Source: Neorhizobium sp. NCHU2750 | GTDB taxonomy: Bacteria > Pseudomonadota > Alphaproteobacteria > Rhizobiales > Rhizobiaceae | DNA length: 64,000 nt | Reading direction: 5' to 3' | NCBI RefSeq assembly: GCF_003597675.1 | Contig: NZ_CP030829.1 | Coordinates: 372,001-436,000, forward strand | In this document: piece by piece, positions 34,381-42,937 of the stretch | How the letters are laid out: every line of letters begins with the position of its first letter | How positions within the stretch are numbered: position 1 is the stretch's first letter | The notes under the pieces: model-generated | What the model was told of the DNA's origin: nothing | Databases searched by the model: none | The model's input: the letters and a program-made list of their open reading frames with translations, nothing else | Translations under genes and position numbers: made by a program

Positions 34381-35064
34381 ATGTCCCTTCGCTTTGGTAT
34401 TCTGTGCTTTCCGGGCGTGCAGCAACTCGACCTTACCGGTCCATATGAGGCTTTCGCATCCGCTTCCGATACACAGGTCGATCTCGTTTGGAAGACCACC
34501 GAGCCGGTCCGCTCTTCGACTGGGCTATGGCTGACACCTGATGTAAGTTTCGCCGAGGCGCCTGATTTCGACGTCATCTGCGTTCCGGGCGGCGGCGGAG
34601 TGAACCCTCTGCTGACGGACGCGGAAACCCTGGATTTCGTGCGGTCCCAGGCGGAGACCGCCCGCTTTGTCACCTCGGTATGCACGGGCTCGCTGGTTCT
34701 CGGGCAAGCGGGCCTGCTCGCAGGAAAGCGCGCTGCTACGCACTGGAATGCGATGGACCTGCTGGCGGCCTTTGGCGCCATCCCGACAGAGGAGCGGGTC
34801 GTTCGCGATGGCAAGCTGATAACTGCCGGCGGTGTTACATCCGGGATCGATTTCGGCCTTTCGGTCATTGCGGAATTGATGGGGAAGGATGAAGCCGAAA
34901 CCATCCAACTGTCGCTTGAGTATGCGCCGGCGCCGCCTTTCGATGCGGGACTGCCGTGCCGTGCCCGCCCGGAGATTGTCGCGATTGCACGCCAGCGCAT
35001 GGCGCAGTCGCGAAAGGAGCGTGAAATACTTCTTTCACCTGCTCGGCGGACGCCCGATCATTGA
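34381..35064 (+). CDS. DJ-1/PfpI family protein (isonitrile hydratase-like)
   Basis: A 227-residue stand-alone DJ-1/PfpI protein. It begins MSLRFGILCFPGVQQLDLTG, carries ICVPGGGGVNPLLTD, and has the nucleophile-elbow Cys in FVTSVCTGSLVLGQAGLLAG, followed by RAATHWNAMDLLAAFGAIPT and AGGVTSGIDFGLSVIAELMG. This pattern is shared with cyclohexyl-isocyanide hydratase (InhA) and related proteins. AGGAG precedes two adjacent ATGs; the second (34381) gives better spacing than 34378. It is divergent from the GlxA-type regulator. Hydration of an isonitrile is possible, but other DJ-1 roles cannot be excluded. Confidence 0.86.
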   Translation: MSLRFGILCFPGVQQLDLTGPYEAFASASDTQVDLVWKTTEPVRSSTGLWLTPDVSFAEAPDFDVICVPGGGGVNPLLTDAETLDFVRSQAETARFVTSVCTGSLVLGQAGLLAGKRAATHWNAMDLLAAFGAIPTEERVVRDGKLITAGGVTSGIDFGLSVIAELMGKDEAETIQLSLEYAPAPPFDAGLPCRARPEIVAIARQRMAQSRKEREILLSPARRTPDH

Positions 35065-35355
35065 GCAGAACCGGCCCTTAATTCCTCATATGGTCTGAAA
35101 CTTCGTGCCTTTGGCATTCCCTCCGCCAGCAGCCTGAGAGACGATGTTTTGCCTGTCGATCCGTGGTGAACGGCGGGTCGAGGTCGGCGGGTGTTCAACC
35201 GGTCTGCCACGATATCCGGGGAACGGCCGGCATCGGCCAGCCCGGTCACCGAAAGGTGTTGTGACGGACGGAGCGAGTTGCCATCATGCCCAAGCTTTCG
35301 CCATAATGTCCCACATTGTAGCCTGGCGGGAATCGGAAAGCGGGGACTGGTGCGG
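35065..35355. other. 291-base intergenic region upstream of the DUF1007/NicO pair
   Basis: No gene is recognised. AATGT-CCC-ACATT (35305-35317) is a small inverted repeat about 40 bases before the DUF1007 start and could be a metal-regulator site, but it fits the Zur pattern less well than the sites near 43850. I looked for a cobalamin riboswitch because of the NicO transporter downstream and did not find its conserved boxes. Confidence 0.35.
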
Positions 35356-36018
35356 ATGAAGCTTGTGAATGTGGCGATGACGCTGGGTTGCGCCACGGCT
35401 GGCATCGCGTTCATGTCCACGCCGGCCTTGGCTCATCCGCACGTCTTCGCCGACGGAAAGGCCTATCTTGAGACCGATCCCATCCGCGAACTTCTGGCCG
35501 TCAGGAACACCTGGACGTTCGATGCGCCTTTCTCAGCCTTTGCGGTCACCGGTCTCGACAAGAACCATGACCACAAGCTGGAGCCGGACGAGTTGAAGCC
35601 CTTGGCGGCGACATCGATGAAAGCGCTTGAGGAATATCATTTCTTCAGCTGGGTCACGAGCAAGGGCAAGCAGGTGGATCTGGCCCCCCCGCGGGACGCA
35701 TCCTATCGGTTCGAGCATGGCCGGCTGACTCTGACATTCACCATGCCGCTGAAGCAGCCCGTTCCCTTGGATGGAGATCTCAAGGTCGAGGTCTTCGATC
35801 CCGAATATTTCGTCGCTTATACGTTTCCCGATCACGATGCCGTTGCGATCGATGGCAAGGCGCCGGGATGCGAGGCCCATTACGTTCCGCCCAAGCCGCT
35901 CGATTCAAAAATGATGGCGGCCCTTGCCGCCATACCGGTGGATCAACATGACCTGCCGCCGGCTCTCGCGGATGCCGCCGTCGGGCTTGCAAATATCTTC
36001 ACGGTGACCTGCCAATGA
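35356..36018 (+). CDS. DUF1007 periplasmic protein (COG3683)
   Basis: A 220-residue secreted protein with a Sec signal peptide (MKLVNVAMTLGCATAGIAFM, cleavage near ALA). The mature N-terminus starts HPHVFADGKAYLE, the hallmark His-Pro-His of DUF1007. An EF-hand-like acidic loop follows in GLDKNHDHKLEPDELKPLA (about 70-88), then FTMPLKQPVPL and VEVFDPEYFVAYTF. Family members are encoded next to NicO-type transporters and are thought to take part in metal (Zn/Ni/Co) uptake. Here the stop overlaps the NicO-type start (ATGA at 36015), so the two are coupled. The start codon is chosen for the signal peptide; the upstream frame from 35191 is not protein-like. Confidence 0.87.
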   Translation: MKLVNVAMTLGCATAGIAFMSTPALAHPHVFADGKAYLETDPIRELLAVRNTWTFDAPFSAFAVTGLDKNHDHKLEPDELKPLAATSMKALEEYHFFSWVTSKGKQVDLAPPRDASYRFEHGRLTLTFTMPLKQPVPLDGDLKVEVFDPEYFVAYTFPDHDAVAIDGKAPGCEAHYVPPKPLDSKMMAALAAIPVDQHDLPPALADAAVGLANIFTVTCQ

Positions 36019-37085
36019 GAGTGCTTCCAGCAGCATTGCAGGATGCGAGACTGAAGCTTGCGACAGGCCTCGCCTGTCTGCTGCCGGGCTCTGCCTTCGC
36101 CGCCGGCAGCCCGTTCGGTGTGGCGACGCCCGATGCGCCGGGGATGGGCGCCGTTTCGGGGCCTGCAGCACCTATACTTCTTCTGGCGATCCAGTGGCAG
36201 ACCTACTTCTACAAACAGCTCACCGCTGCTCTTGATCAGTTTGCCCTCGGAGGCAACGCGGCCTTCTGGCTAGTATTCCTGAGTTTTGTCTATGGTATCC
36301 TGCACGCGGTCGGCCCCGGCCACGGCAAGGCGGTGATGTCGAGCTACGTCATGGCGACCGGCGAAACACTCAAAAGTGTTGTCACGCTGTCGGTGCTGGC
36401 AAGCTTCCTGCAGGCGATCTCGGCAATCGTGATCATCGTCGTGGCCGTCACCATCCTCGATGCGACCGCAACCGAGATCACCCGGATGACGGATCAGATC
36501 GAGATCGTCAGCTACGGCCTGATCACGCTGGTCGGCCTTGCAATGGTCGCCGCGAGATCGAGGCAATTCTTCTCTCGCGGCCCGAAGGGCATCGCCGGGC
36601 CGACCGGCGCTACATCCGCCTATGCTTGCGAAGGCTTCGTCAACGGCGAGCCTGTGGGCCGGCGCTGGAGTACAATGTGGCATCTGCTGCGCCATGCAGA
36701 AGACTGCCGATGCGTCGAACATATCGGGCTCGCCTATGCCACCCGGCCGCGGGCGACAATCCGGGAACGGCTTGCGACAGTTGCTTCCGTCGGCGTGAGG
36801 CCATGCGCCGGCGCGCTGATCGTTCTCGTCTTCGCCCTTTCCCAGGGCCTCGCCCTCCCCGGCATCCTGTCGGTATTCGCCATGGCGGCCGGTACTGCCC
36901 TGACAGTCAGCCTGGTCGCCGTCGCGGCGGTCTTTGCGCGTGCCATGGTGCTGAGGCTTGCAGCGCCGGCCCAAGGAACCACACGACGGGTTTCAGCAGG
37001 CCTGCAACTTTTGGCCGCGGCTGCCGTATTGTTGTTCGGGCTGACGATGGAAATCGGCGCCATGGCGTCTGCCGGCATGGTTTGA
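36015..37085 (+). CDS. NicO/RcnA-type metal transporter (COG2215)
   Basis: A 356-residue membrane protein with an N-terminal signal-like segment (LACLLPGSAFAAG). The family motif HAVGPGHGKAV lies at 97-107 and the second signature GVRPCAGALIVLVFALSQGL at about 260-280. About six or seven spans are predicted. The central cytoplasmic loop (about 185-250) lacks the long His-rich stretch of E. coli RcnA. It carries instead RHAEDCRCVEHIG (226-238), an H-C-C-H arrangement that could hold a metal. With DUF1007 proteins such transporters are probably importers of Zn, Ni or Co rather than exporters. Location inside a zinc locus favours zinc, by inference. Confidence 0.86.
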   Translation: MRVLPAALQDARLKLATGLACLLPGSAFAAGSPFGVATPDAPGMGAVSGPAAPILLLAIQWQTYFYKQLTAALDQFALGGNAAFWLVFLSFVYGILHAVGPGHGKAVMSSYVMATGETLKSVVTLSVLASFLQAISAIVIIVVAVTILDATATEITRMTDQIEIVSYGLITLVGLAMVAARSRQFFSRGPKGIAGPTGATSAYACEGFVNGEPVGRRWSTMWHLLRHAEDCRCVEHIGLAYATRPRATIRERLATVASVGVRPCAGALIVLVFALSQGLALPGILSVFAMAAGTALTVSLVAVAAVFARAMVLRLAAPAQGTTRRVSAGLQLLAAAAVLLFGLTMEIGAMASAGMV

Positions 37086-37206
37086 AATTATTGTGACCTC
37101 CCGTCTTGTGCGGGCAGCGGGCGCGGGAATTTACTTGACGGCGCAGGATGATAGAAAGGCGCCGGCCTTGAAAGATGAATGTGGACCTTACGGAGCGTCG
37201 CATGGC

Positions 37207-37986
37207 ATGACGATCACAAGACGGACCTTTGTGACTGGTACGACCGCCGGTGTGCTGGCCCTCGCGGCATCGCAGGCTATGGCGGCGACGGGAACGAACC
37301 AACCGATGGTCGTTCTAGACCCCGGCCATGGCGGCCATGATCCTGGCGCGATCGGAGCGACGGGCCTTTACGAGAAGCATATCGCGCTGATGGTCGCGAC
37401 GAGGCTCAAGCCGGTCTTGGAAACGAAGCTCGGCTGCTCCGTCGTCCTGACCAGGGGCGATGACGATTTCCTTCCGCTTGCCGAGCGCGTCCGGTTTGCA
37501 GAGCAGCACAATGCCGCCCTCTTCCTGTCCGTGCACGCGGATGCGCTCACCGACCGCCGCGTGCGTGGCGCAAGCGTCTATACGGGCGCGGCATCGGCTT
37601 CGGACGCGCAGACGCAGAAACTGGCCGACCGCGAAAACAGCGTCGATCCGGCCGCCAATCTCGGATTGGACAATGTTTCGCCTGAAGTTGCTTCCATTCT
37701 GGAAAACCTGATGGAGAGAGAGACCAAGGCCTTTTCGTCGCAAGTGCAGGGAGAACTGATCAAATCGCTCGGACATCACGTCAAGCTGCTGCACAATCCG
37801 CAACGCCATGCCGATTTTGCCGTCCTGCGTTCGACGGCAGTTCCAAGCGCCTTGATGGAAATGGCCTTCATGTCCAATCCCGCCGACGAAAGACTTCTGA
37901 ATTCTACCCATTACCAGGATGCGATCATCGGCTCTGTTACAGATGCTGTCGGACGGTTCATCGGCAGGCCGGTTGCTGTAAGATAG
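37207..37986 (+). CDS. N-acetylmuramoyl-L-alanine amidase (Amidase_3), periplasmic
   Basis: A 259-residue zinc amidase that cleaves the bond between MurNAc and L-Ala in peptidoglycan. It has an export signal with a twin-arginine look (MTITRRTFVTGTTAGVLALA). The catalytic domain begins MVVLDPGHGGHDPGAIG. Zinc ligands and catalytic residues appear intact: H41, E56 (GLYEKHIA), H110 (LFLSVHADAL) and E218 (PSALMEMAFMSNP). It is shorter than cell-division amidases such as AmiC and lacks an AMIN domain. The start at 37207 has GGAG ten bases upstream; the longer frame from 37093 is unlikely. It lies between the NicO gene and an M48 lipoprotein, all on the same strand. Confidence 0.9.
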   Translation: MTITRRTFVTGTTAGVLALAASQAMAATGTNQPMVVLDPGHGGHDPGAIGATGLYEKHIALMVATRLKPVLETKLGCSVVLTRGDDDFLPLAERVRFAEQHNAALFLSVHADALTDRRVRGASVYTGAASASDAQTQKLADRENSVDPAANLGLDNVSPEVASILENLMERETKAFSSQVQGELIKSLGHHVKLLHNPQRHADFAVLRSTAVPSALMEMAFMSNPADERLLNSTHYQDAIIGSVTDAVGRFIGRPVAVR

Positions 37987-37993
37987 GGGCTGC

Positions 37994-39469
37994 GTGAACT
38001 ACAATTTTCCCAAAGGCGCACCGCCATTCTGGCTTCTCATTCTGATGCTCTCAGGATGTACCATCCCCGGTGATGCCTACGAGCCTCAGATCGGGCCATC
38101 CCAGACGCCTGCCATCGTTTCCGAAGTGCAGAAAGGCAATACCGATGCGGAGCTCGCGGCGCGGCAACGCCCCGAAATTCTCGCGCGTTTCGGCGGCGAA
38201 TATAAGGACGCCAAGACGGAACGGCTCGTCGCGCGGATCGAGGGCGCGTTGACTGCGGTTGACGAGAATCCCCAGCAGTCGTTCCGGGTCACCATTCTGG
38301 ATTCGCCAACGATCAATGCTTTCGCCTTTCCCGGTGGCTATCTCTACGTCACCCGAGGACTTCTGGCGCTCGCCTCCGATGCTTCGGAAGTTGCCGCGGT
38401 GCTCGGGCATGAGATGGCCCATGTTACGGAAAATCACGGCTATCAACGGGCGCAGCAGGCTGAGACGGAGGAAATTGCCGATCAAGTCGTCGCCCATCTC
38501 TTCCCCAACGACCGGGTCAACGAACTTGCCACGCGAGCAAAAGGCAAGATGCGCCTCGCTGCTTTTTCCAGACTACAGGAAGTCCAGGCGGATGAAATCG
38601 GCATTCGTACCATCGGCGAGGCGGGATACGACCCTTATGCCGCAGCCGACTTCCTGACGACGATGCAGACCTATAACGACTTTCTGTCGGGCGGAACGTC
38701 CTCGTCAACTCAAGCCGTCGACTTCCTGGCGGACCATCCGAGCACGCCGCAACGAGTAGCTTTGGCGCGCGACAGGGCCAGCGCCTTCGGTCAGGAGGGA
38801 AAAGTCGGCGAACGCGGTCACGACTATTACCTCAATGGTATCGATGGAATGCTCTATGGGCCAAGCCCCGACGGCGGCCTTCTGCGCGACAATACCTTGC
38901 TGCTGCCACAGATCGGCATCCGCTTTGCATTTCCGGCAGGCTTTACCGCCGAGAACGACAATGGCGTGGTCCAGGCCGGCGGCCCGCAGGACAGTGCCAT
39001 ACGCTATGACAGTATTTCAGACGATGGGATCGGCTCACTCAGCGATTACCTGTCGAGTGGCTGGGTTACCGGATTGGACAAGGAAAGCGTCCATCAGGTT
39101 TCCTTCCAGGGGCTCGAAGGAGCGGTAGCGTCTGCAGCAAGCGACCAGTGGTTCTTCGATGTTGTGGTCGTTCGCGCAAACAAGAAGATACTGCGGTTTA
39201 TCGTTGCTGCCCAGAAGCGGGACGCACTTGCGTCGATCACCACTCCACTCTGCGATAGCATCCGCAAGATGACCGATGCCGAAATCAACGATGCGAAACC
39301 GACGCGGATACGTGTCATTACGGCTGGTCCGAATGATAGCGTCGATACCCTTGCAAGCAGGATGGACGGTGTTGCGTCTCCAGTTGAGATGTTTCAGATC
39401 ATCAACGGCCTGCCCGATGGCTATGCAGTTCATCCAGGCGAGTTGTTCAAGATCATATCCAGCCGGTGA
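37994..39469 (+). CDS. M48-family metalloprotease lipoprotein with C-terminal LysM-like domain
   Basis: A 491-residue predicted outer-membrane or periplasmic lipoprotein. The lipobox is LMLSGC with C22. The zinc protease motif HEMAH is at 139-143, and the third ligand is E196 in SRLQEVQADEIGI. The layout resembles BepA/YfgC and LoiP types that act in envelope quality control. The last ~50 residues (VITAGPNDSVDTLASRMDGV to GELFKIISSR) look like a LysM peptidoglycan-binding module. The start is a GTG seven bases after the amidase stop, preceded by AGGGG. Close coupling to an amidase suggests a joint role in cell-wall or envelope maintenance. Confidence 0.9.
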   Translation: MNYNFPKGAPPFWLLILMLSGCTIPGDAYEPQIGPSQTPAIVSEVQKGNTDAELAARQRPEILARFGGEYKDAKTERLVARIEGALTAVDENPQQSFRVTILDSPTINAFAFPGGYLYVTRGLLALASDASEVAAVLGHEMAHVTENHGYQRAQQAETEEIADQVVAHLFPNDRVNELATRAKGKMRLAAFSRLQEVQADEIGIRTIGEAGYDPYAAADFLTTMQTYNDFLSGGTSSSTQAVDFLADHPSTPQRVALARDRASAFGQEGKVGERGHDYYLNGIDGMLYGPSPDGGLLRDNTLLLPQIGIRFAFPAGFTAENDNGVVQAGGPQDSAIRYDSISDDGIGSLSDYLSSGWVTGLDKESVHQVSFQGLEGAVASAASDQWFFDVVVVRANKKILRFIVAAQKRDALASITTPLCDSIRKMTDAEINDAKPTRIRVITAGPNDSVDTLASRMDGVASPVEMFQIINGLPDGYAVHPGELFKIISSR

Positions 39470-39602
39470 TTTCCAGCGGTAACCGGTCCGCAAACGGAAG
39501 CTCAAAAACGTCTTATCGTGCATATGCAAGGGGCTCCACCGACCCGGCTCGAATGGCGAGGGGGAAATCGGACGGAGCGTACGGCAAGAAACGACAGCGT
39601 GG

Positions 39603-40271
39603 CTATCCGTTCTGGCAGCGCACTTCCAGCCGGGTGGCAACCAGTTGCGAGTAGTCCGTTCCGGTCGGATCGTTGAAGAAAAGCGTCGTCAACATGGCCT
39701 GGTTTTCCGCAAGGATTTCCTTCGAACCTGGCCTGACGACCTTACGGGTACAACGACTGAAGCCTTCGCCGCTTGTCTTCAGGTCCGTGTCATTTGCAAA
39801 ATCGAGTGCCGTGTAAAGCGTCGGGTCATAGACACCGAAGATGATCAAGCCTTTCAACAGTGTCTTCTCCGCGGGTCTCTGCGTGAAAGTCAGGACCAGA
39901 GACCCGTTGTCATAGGTGGCATGGATGACATCCGGTTTATTGAGCGAGACCGCTTTGCCGTTGATGGTTACGCTGGTGTAGTAGTTGTACTGCGCAAGCG
40001 ACGTACGGATCGTTTTCGCCACCGCAGCAAGTTCTGGCGGGTCAAGGGTTGAGTTTTCGTTCTTGTCGAAATCCAGCAGCACGGAAGAGGAAAACACCTC
40101 GTCGAAACGCCAGGTGTCACGTAATTCCGACAGGTCACCACTTGCATCTGCCACGGCCTCGAAACTGGCATCCACAAAGATATGCGGGTGAGCGAAGGCG
40201 AGCTTTGGAAATGCCAGAAAAATGATCAGGATCGCTGCGGCAAATCGGCTTCCAAAATGGGTGGTGATCAT
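39603..40271 (-). CDS. Second DUF1007 periplasmic protein
   Basis: A 222-residue paralogue of the protein at 35356. The signal peptide is FAAAILIIFLAFPKLAFA, followed at once by HPHIFVDASFEAV. An EF-hand-like loop is present (LLDFDKNENSTLDPPELA), then FTQRPAEKTLL and FGVYDPTLYTALDF. Two cysteines (SRCTRK and the C-terminal RCQNG) recall the GCEAH and final TCQ of the first copy and may form a disulfide. It is not beside a second NicO gene; it is divergent from a cytochrome c. It may replace or compete with the first DUF1007 protein as partner of the NicO-type transporter. Confidence 0.85.
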   Translation of the reverse strand: MITTHFGSRFAAAILIIFLAFPKLAFAHPHIFVDASFEAVADASGDLSELRDTWRFDEVFSSSVLLDFDKNENSTLDPPELAAVAKTIRTSLAQYNYYTSVTINGKAVSLNKPDVIHATYDNGSLVLTFTQRPAEKTLLKGLIIFGVYDPTLYTALDFANDTDLKTSGEGFSRCTRKVVRPGSKEILAENQAMLTTLFFNDPTGTDYSQLVATRLEVRCQNG

Positions 40272-40344
40272 GTGATGTCACTCGAAGAAAAATGCGGCCA
40301 ATTCAAGTTCGGCAACATCAGGTAATGACAGGAGATGCGCAGAT

Positions 40345-40980
40345 ATGGAAGCTCGCGTTGCTGGTGAACCTGTGAATGCGCCGGATGAAGAAGTGATGGC
40401 TTGCAGCGATGGTTCCGCCGTTGCCGCCAAGGGAGGAGATGCAACTTCAGGCCGGACGATAGGATGGCCCCTGCGGGCTGTCCTGTTCCTGTTGCTGAGT
40501 GGCGTCTCCTGCATGTCCTGGCAATATTTGCAATCACGCCCGACCGATACGGCCAAAGGCCTTTTGTCCTGGCGTGATCATTCCGTTATCACCGAGGGAA
40601 GAAGCCTTTATCAGCAGAATTGCACGAGTTGCCACGGTCCGGCGAAAGGCCGTCCGCTCGCCTGGAATGGGCCGGCGGGATTACCGAAGGCTCCGCCGCA
40701 GGATGCGAGCGGGCATACCTGGCAACATCCCGACTTTGCGCTGTTCCAATTGGTTCGCGATGGCGTGGCCGCGGGAAATTGCGCCCCGCTTGCGCCTGAC
40801 AGCATGCCGAAATTCGGAGCCATCCTGTCGGATGATGCAATCCTTGCTGTTCTCTCCTACATCAAGTCCACATGGCCCGCCGACATAAGAAAGTACCAGA
40901 GCGACGTGAATACGATGTACCAACCCTATAACGTCGCGATCGGCAAATTGATCCGCGCCGACAGTCCTAGCCAGAAGTAG
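40345..40980 (+). CDS. Membrane-anchored mono-heme cytochrome c
   Basis: A 211-residue protein with a cytoplasmic N-terminus of about 38 residues, one membrane span (IGWPLRAVLFLLLSGVSCMS, 39-58) and a periplasmic cytochrome c domain. Heme attachment is CTSCH at 93-97; the distal ligand is probably M154 in DSMPKFG. It resembles small class-I cytochromes found beside copper or oxidase genes, but its partner is not encoded nearby. AGGAG lies 11 bases upstream. It is divergent from the second DUF1007 gene and convergent with the zinc importer. A link to metal uptake is positional only. Confidence 0.85.
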   Translation: MEARVAGEPVNAPDEEVMACSDGSAVAAKGGDATSGRTIGWPLRAVLFLLLSGVSCMSWQYLQSRPTDTAKGLLSWRDHSVITEGRSLYQQNCTSCHGPAKGRPLAWNGPAGLPKAPPQDASGHTWQHPDFALFQLVRDGVAAGNCAPLAPDSMPKFGAILSDDAILAVLSYIKSTWPADIRKYQSDVNTMYQPYNVAIGKLIRADSPSQK

Positions 40981-41064
40981 CGACAGCCCTCAATCAGGGT
41001 CTGCGATCACCAGCGCGACGGCGATTGGATTGCGTCTCCATCCATGCTCCGCAGGGCATCGTGC

Positions 41065-41098
41065 GGACAGGCAATTTTCCGCAGAGAAATGCCTGTCC
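41065..41098. terminator. Bidirectional terminator-like stem-loop
   Basis: GGACAGGCA (41065-41073) and TGCCTGTCC (41090-41098) form a perfect 9-bp stem. ATTT and AAA next to the stem can extend the pairing. It lies between the convergent cytochrome c gene (ends 40980) and aztC-like gene (ends 41154). Confidence 0.6.
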
Positions 41099-41153
41099 GG
41101 GAGCCGGTGTGTACAAAACTGGTGCCATGCGGTTCAGACGGCACCAGCGATGA

Positions 41154-42050
41154 TCAATTCGCCATTGCGGCTGAGACCTTGTCGACGTTGTAACGGAACA
41201 TTTTCTCGTAGGTCGAAGCCGGACCACTCTTCTTGGAGAGAGCCTCGACATAAAGCTCGCCGCCCGGCGTTGCGCCGGTCGCCGCGGCAACCTGCTTGAC
41301 GAGCTTCGGATCGTTGGAGTTTTCGAAGAAATAGGCCTTCACGCCTTCCGACTTGATCTGGCCGATCAGCTTGGCGACGTCGGCGGCCGATGCTTCGGTT
41401 TCCGTCGAGACACCGAGCGGCGACAGGAACGTAACCTTGTACTCGCGGCCGAAATACCCGAACGCATCATGGCTGGTCAGGATCTTGCGCCTGTCTTCGG
41501 GGATGGCATCAAGCTTGGAATGGGCATAGGCGTCGAGGGCCTGAACCTTCTTGCGATAGGCGTCCGCATTCGCCTTGAACGATGCTGCATCCTCCGGATC
41601 GGCCGCCTTGAGGGCTTTTTCGATATTGTCGATCCAAACCAGGACATTGACCGGGCTGTTCCAGACATGCGGGTCGGTGATCGTCTTGCCATCCTCTTCC
41701 ATCGTCCGTGTGTTCACGCCTTGCGAGGCGACGACAGGCGTTCCCTTGTAGCCGGAGGCTGTGATCAGGCGATCCATCCAGCCCTCAAGGCCCTCGCCGC
41801 TGACGAAGACGACATCGGCAGCCTTCAGGTTGCGGGCATCGGTCGGCGACGGCTCGAATTCGTGGGGATCGCCATCGGGACCGACCAGCGACTTGACCTT
41901 GACATGGTCACCGCCGACTTCATGGACGACATCGGCGAGAACGGTGAAGCTCGCTACTGCGTTCAGCGTCTTTGCGGAAGCCGCACTCGCATAGGCCGTC
42001 AGGGCAATCAGTGCCGTGCCCATATAGGCGAGGTTTCGGATGTGTTTCAT
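41154..42050 (-). CDS. aztC: Zinc ABC transporter substrate-binding protein (AztC/ZnuA-type)
   Basis: A 298-residue cluster A-I (TroA-like) metal-binding protein with a signal peptide ending near ASAASA. Likely ligands are H63 (DGDPHEFEPS), H128 (TDPHVWN) and H194 (LTSHDAFGYF); three histidines favour zinc over manganese. The fourth position, usually Asp in a LY-x-DALS motif, reads LYVEALS, so Glu (E269) may replace it. The His-rich loop of E. coli ZnuA is absent (TMEEDGKTITDPH instead), as I recall for AztC proteins. AAGGAGA precedes ATG 42050. It is last in the aztABC-like operon. A gene for the AztD chaperone is not seen next to it. Confidence 0.88.
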   Translation of the reverse strand: MKHIRNLAYMGTALIALTAYASAASAKTLNAVASFTVLADVVHEVGGDHVKVKSLVGPDGDPHEFEPSPTDARNLKAADVVFVSGEGLEGWMDRLITASGYKGTPVVASQGVNTRTMEEDGKTITDPHVWNSPVNVLVWIDNIEKALKAADPEDAASFKANADAYRKKVQALDAYAHSKLDAIPEDRRKILTSHDAFGYFGREYKVTFLSPLGVSTETEASAADVAKLIGQIKSEGVKAYFFENSNDPKLVKQVAAATGATPGGELYVEALSKKSGPASTYEKMFRYNVDKVSAAMAN

Positions 42051-42073
42051 TCTAGATCTCCTTGGAAGCATCC

Positions 42074-42937
42074 TCAGATGCGGGCTGGAAAGAGACGCCT
42101 GAGAGCGCCGGATGGGCAAAGCAGCAGCGATGCGCAGTAGATGAAGGCGGCGATCAGGATGATCGTCGGACCGGAAGCCAGATCCCAGTGATAGGAAACG
42201 ATCAGGCCGGCAAAGCCTGAGACCGCAGCAGCGACCGCGGCGATCGCCATCATGGCCGGAAGGGTTTTGGCCCAGAGTTGGGCGACGGCTGCCGGCAGCA
42301 TCATCAGGCCGACCGCCATCAGCGTTCCGAGCGCCTGGAAGCCTGCGACGAGATTGAGGACGACCAGAAACAGGAACAGGAAGTGATAGGCGGACCCGTA
42401 TCCCCTGACGGAACGAAGGAAACCCGGGTCGAAGCATTCGGCGATAAGCGGCCGGTAGACGACCGCCAGAACAACCAGGGTGAAGGATGTGATGCCGCCG
42501 ACGAAATAGAGTGCTGTCGAATCTATGGCGAGGATCGTGCCGAACAGGACATGCAGCAGATCGATATTGGAACCGCGCAGAGAGACGATCAGGACACCGG
42601 CGGCAAGCGATGCCAGGTAGAAGCTCGCAAAGCTCGCATCCTCCTTCAGCACGGTGGTTCGGCTGACCAAACCCGACAGGAGCGCAACGATCAGGCCGGC
42701 CACGACACCGCCGAGCCCCATGGCCGGCAGGGATAGGCCGCCGGCGATGAGAAAGCCTATTGCCGCTCCGGGCAGGACAGCATGGCTCATGGCATCGCCG
42801 ACAAGGCTCATGCGCCGCAACATCAGCAGAACGCCGATCGGGCCGGAGCCGAGACCGAGACATACGCAGGCGATGAGGGCGCGGCGCATGAAGCCATATT
42901 CTACGAAGGGATCGAGAAAAATGTCGTAGAGGCTCAT
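42074..42937 (-). CDS. aztB: Zinc ABC transporter permease (AztB/ZnuB-type)
   Basis: A 287-residue ABC-3 family permease with about eight spans. Features are FMRRALIACVCLGLGSGPIG, LLMLRRMSLVGDAMSHAVLP (the conserved DAxSHAxLPG segment), VLKEDASFASFYLASLAAGV and QALGTLMAVGLMMLPAAVAQ. The ATG at 42937 overlaps the ATPase stop (TGATG); a GTG one codon earlier is also possible. Together with the ATPase and binding protein it forms a complete zinc importer. Confidence 0.9.
   Translation of the reverse strand: MSLYDIFLDPFVEYGFMRRALIACVCLGLGSGPIGVLLMLRRMSLVGDAMSHAVLPGAAIGFLIAGGLSLPAMGLGGVVAGLIVALLSGLVSRTTVLKEDASFASFYLASLAAGVLIVSLRGSNIDLLHVLFGTILAIDSTALYFVGGITSFTLVVLAVVYRPLIAECFDPGFLRSVRGYGSAYHFLFLFLVVLNLVAGFQALGTLMAVGLMMLPAAVAQLWAKTLPAMMAIAAVAAAVSGFAGLIVSYHWDLASGPTIILIAAFIYCASLLLCPSGALRRLFPARI

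Noticed and set aside
35065..35355. Possible cobalamin riboswitch before the NicO transporter
   Set aside because: Both strands were read for the conserved boxes and they are not present; the gene context points to zinc instead.
38553..38600. Loss of the third zinc ligand in the M48 protease
   Set aside because: The motif reads EVQAD, where Q stands in place of a common E; but the ligand Glu in this family is the first E of E-x-x-A-D, which is retained (E196).
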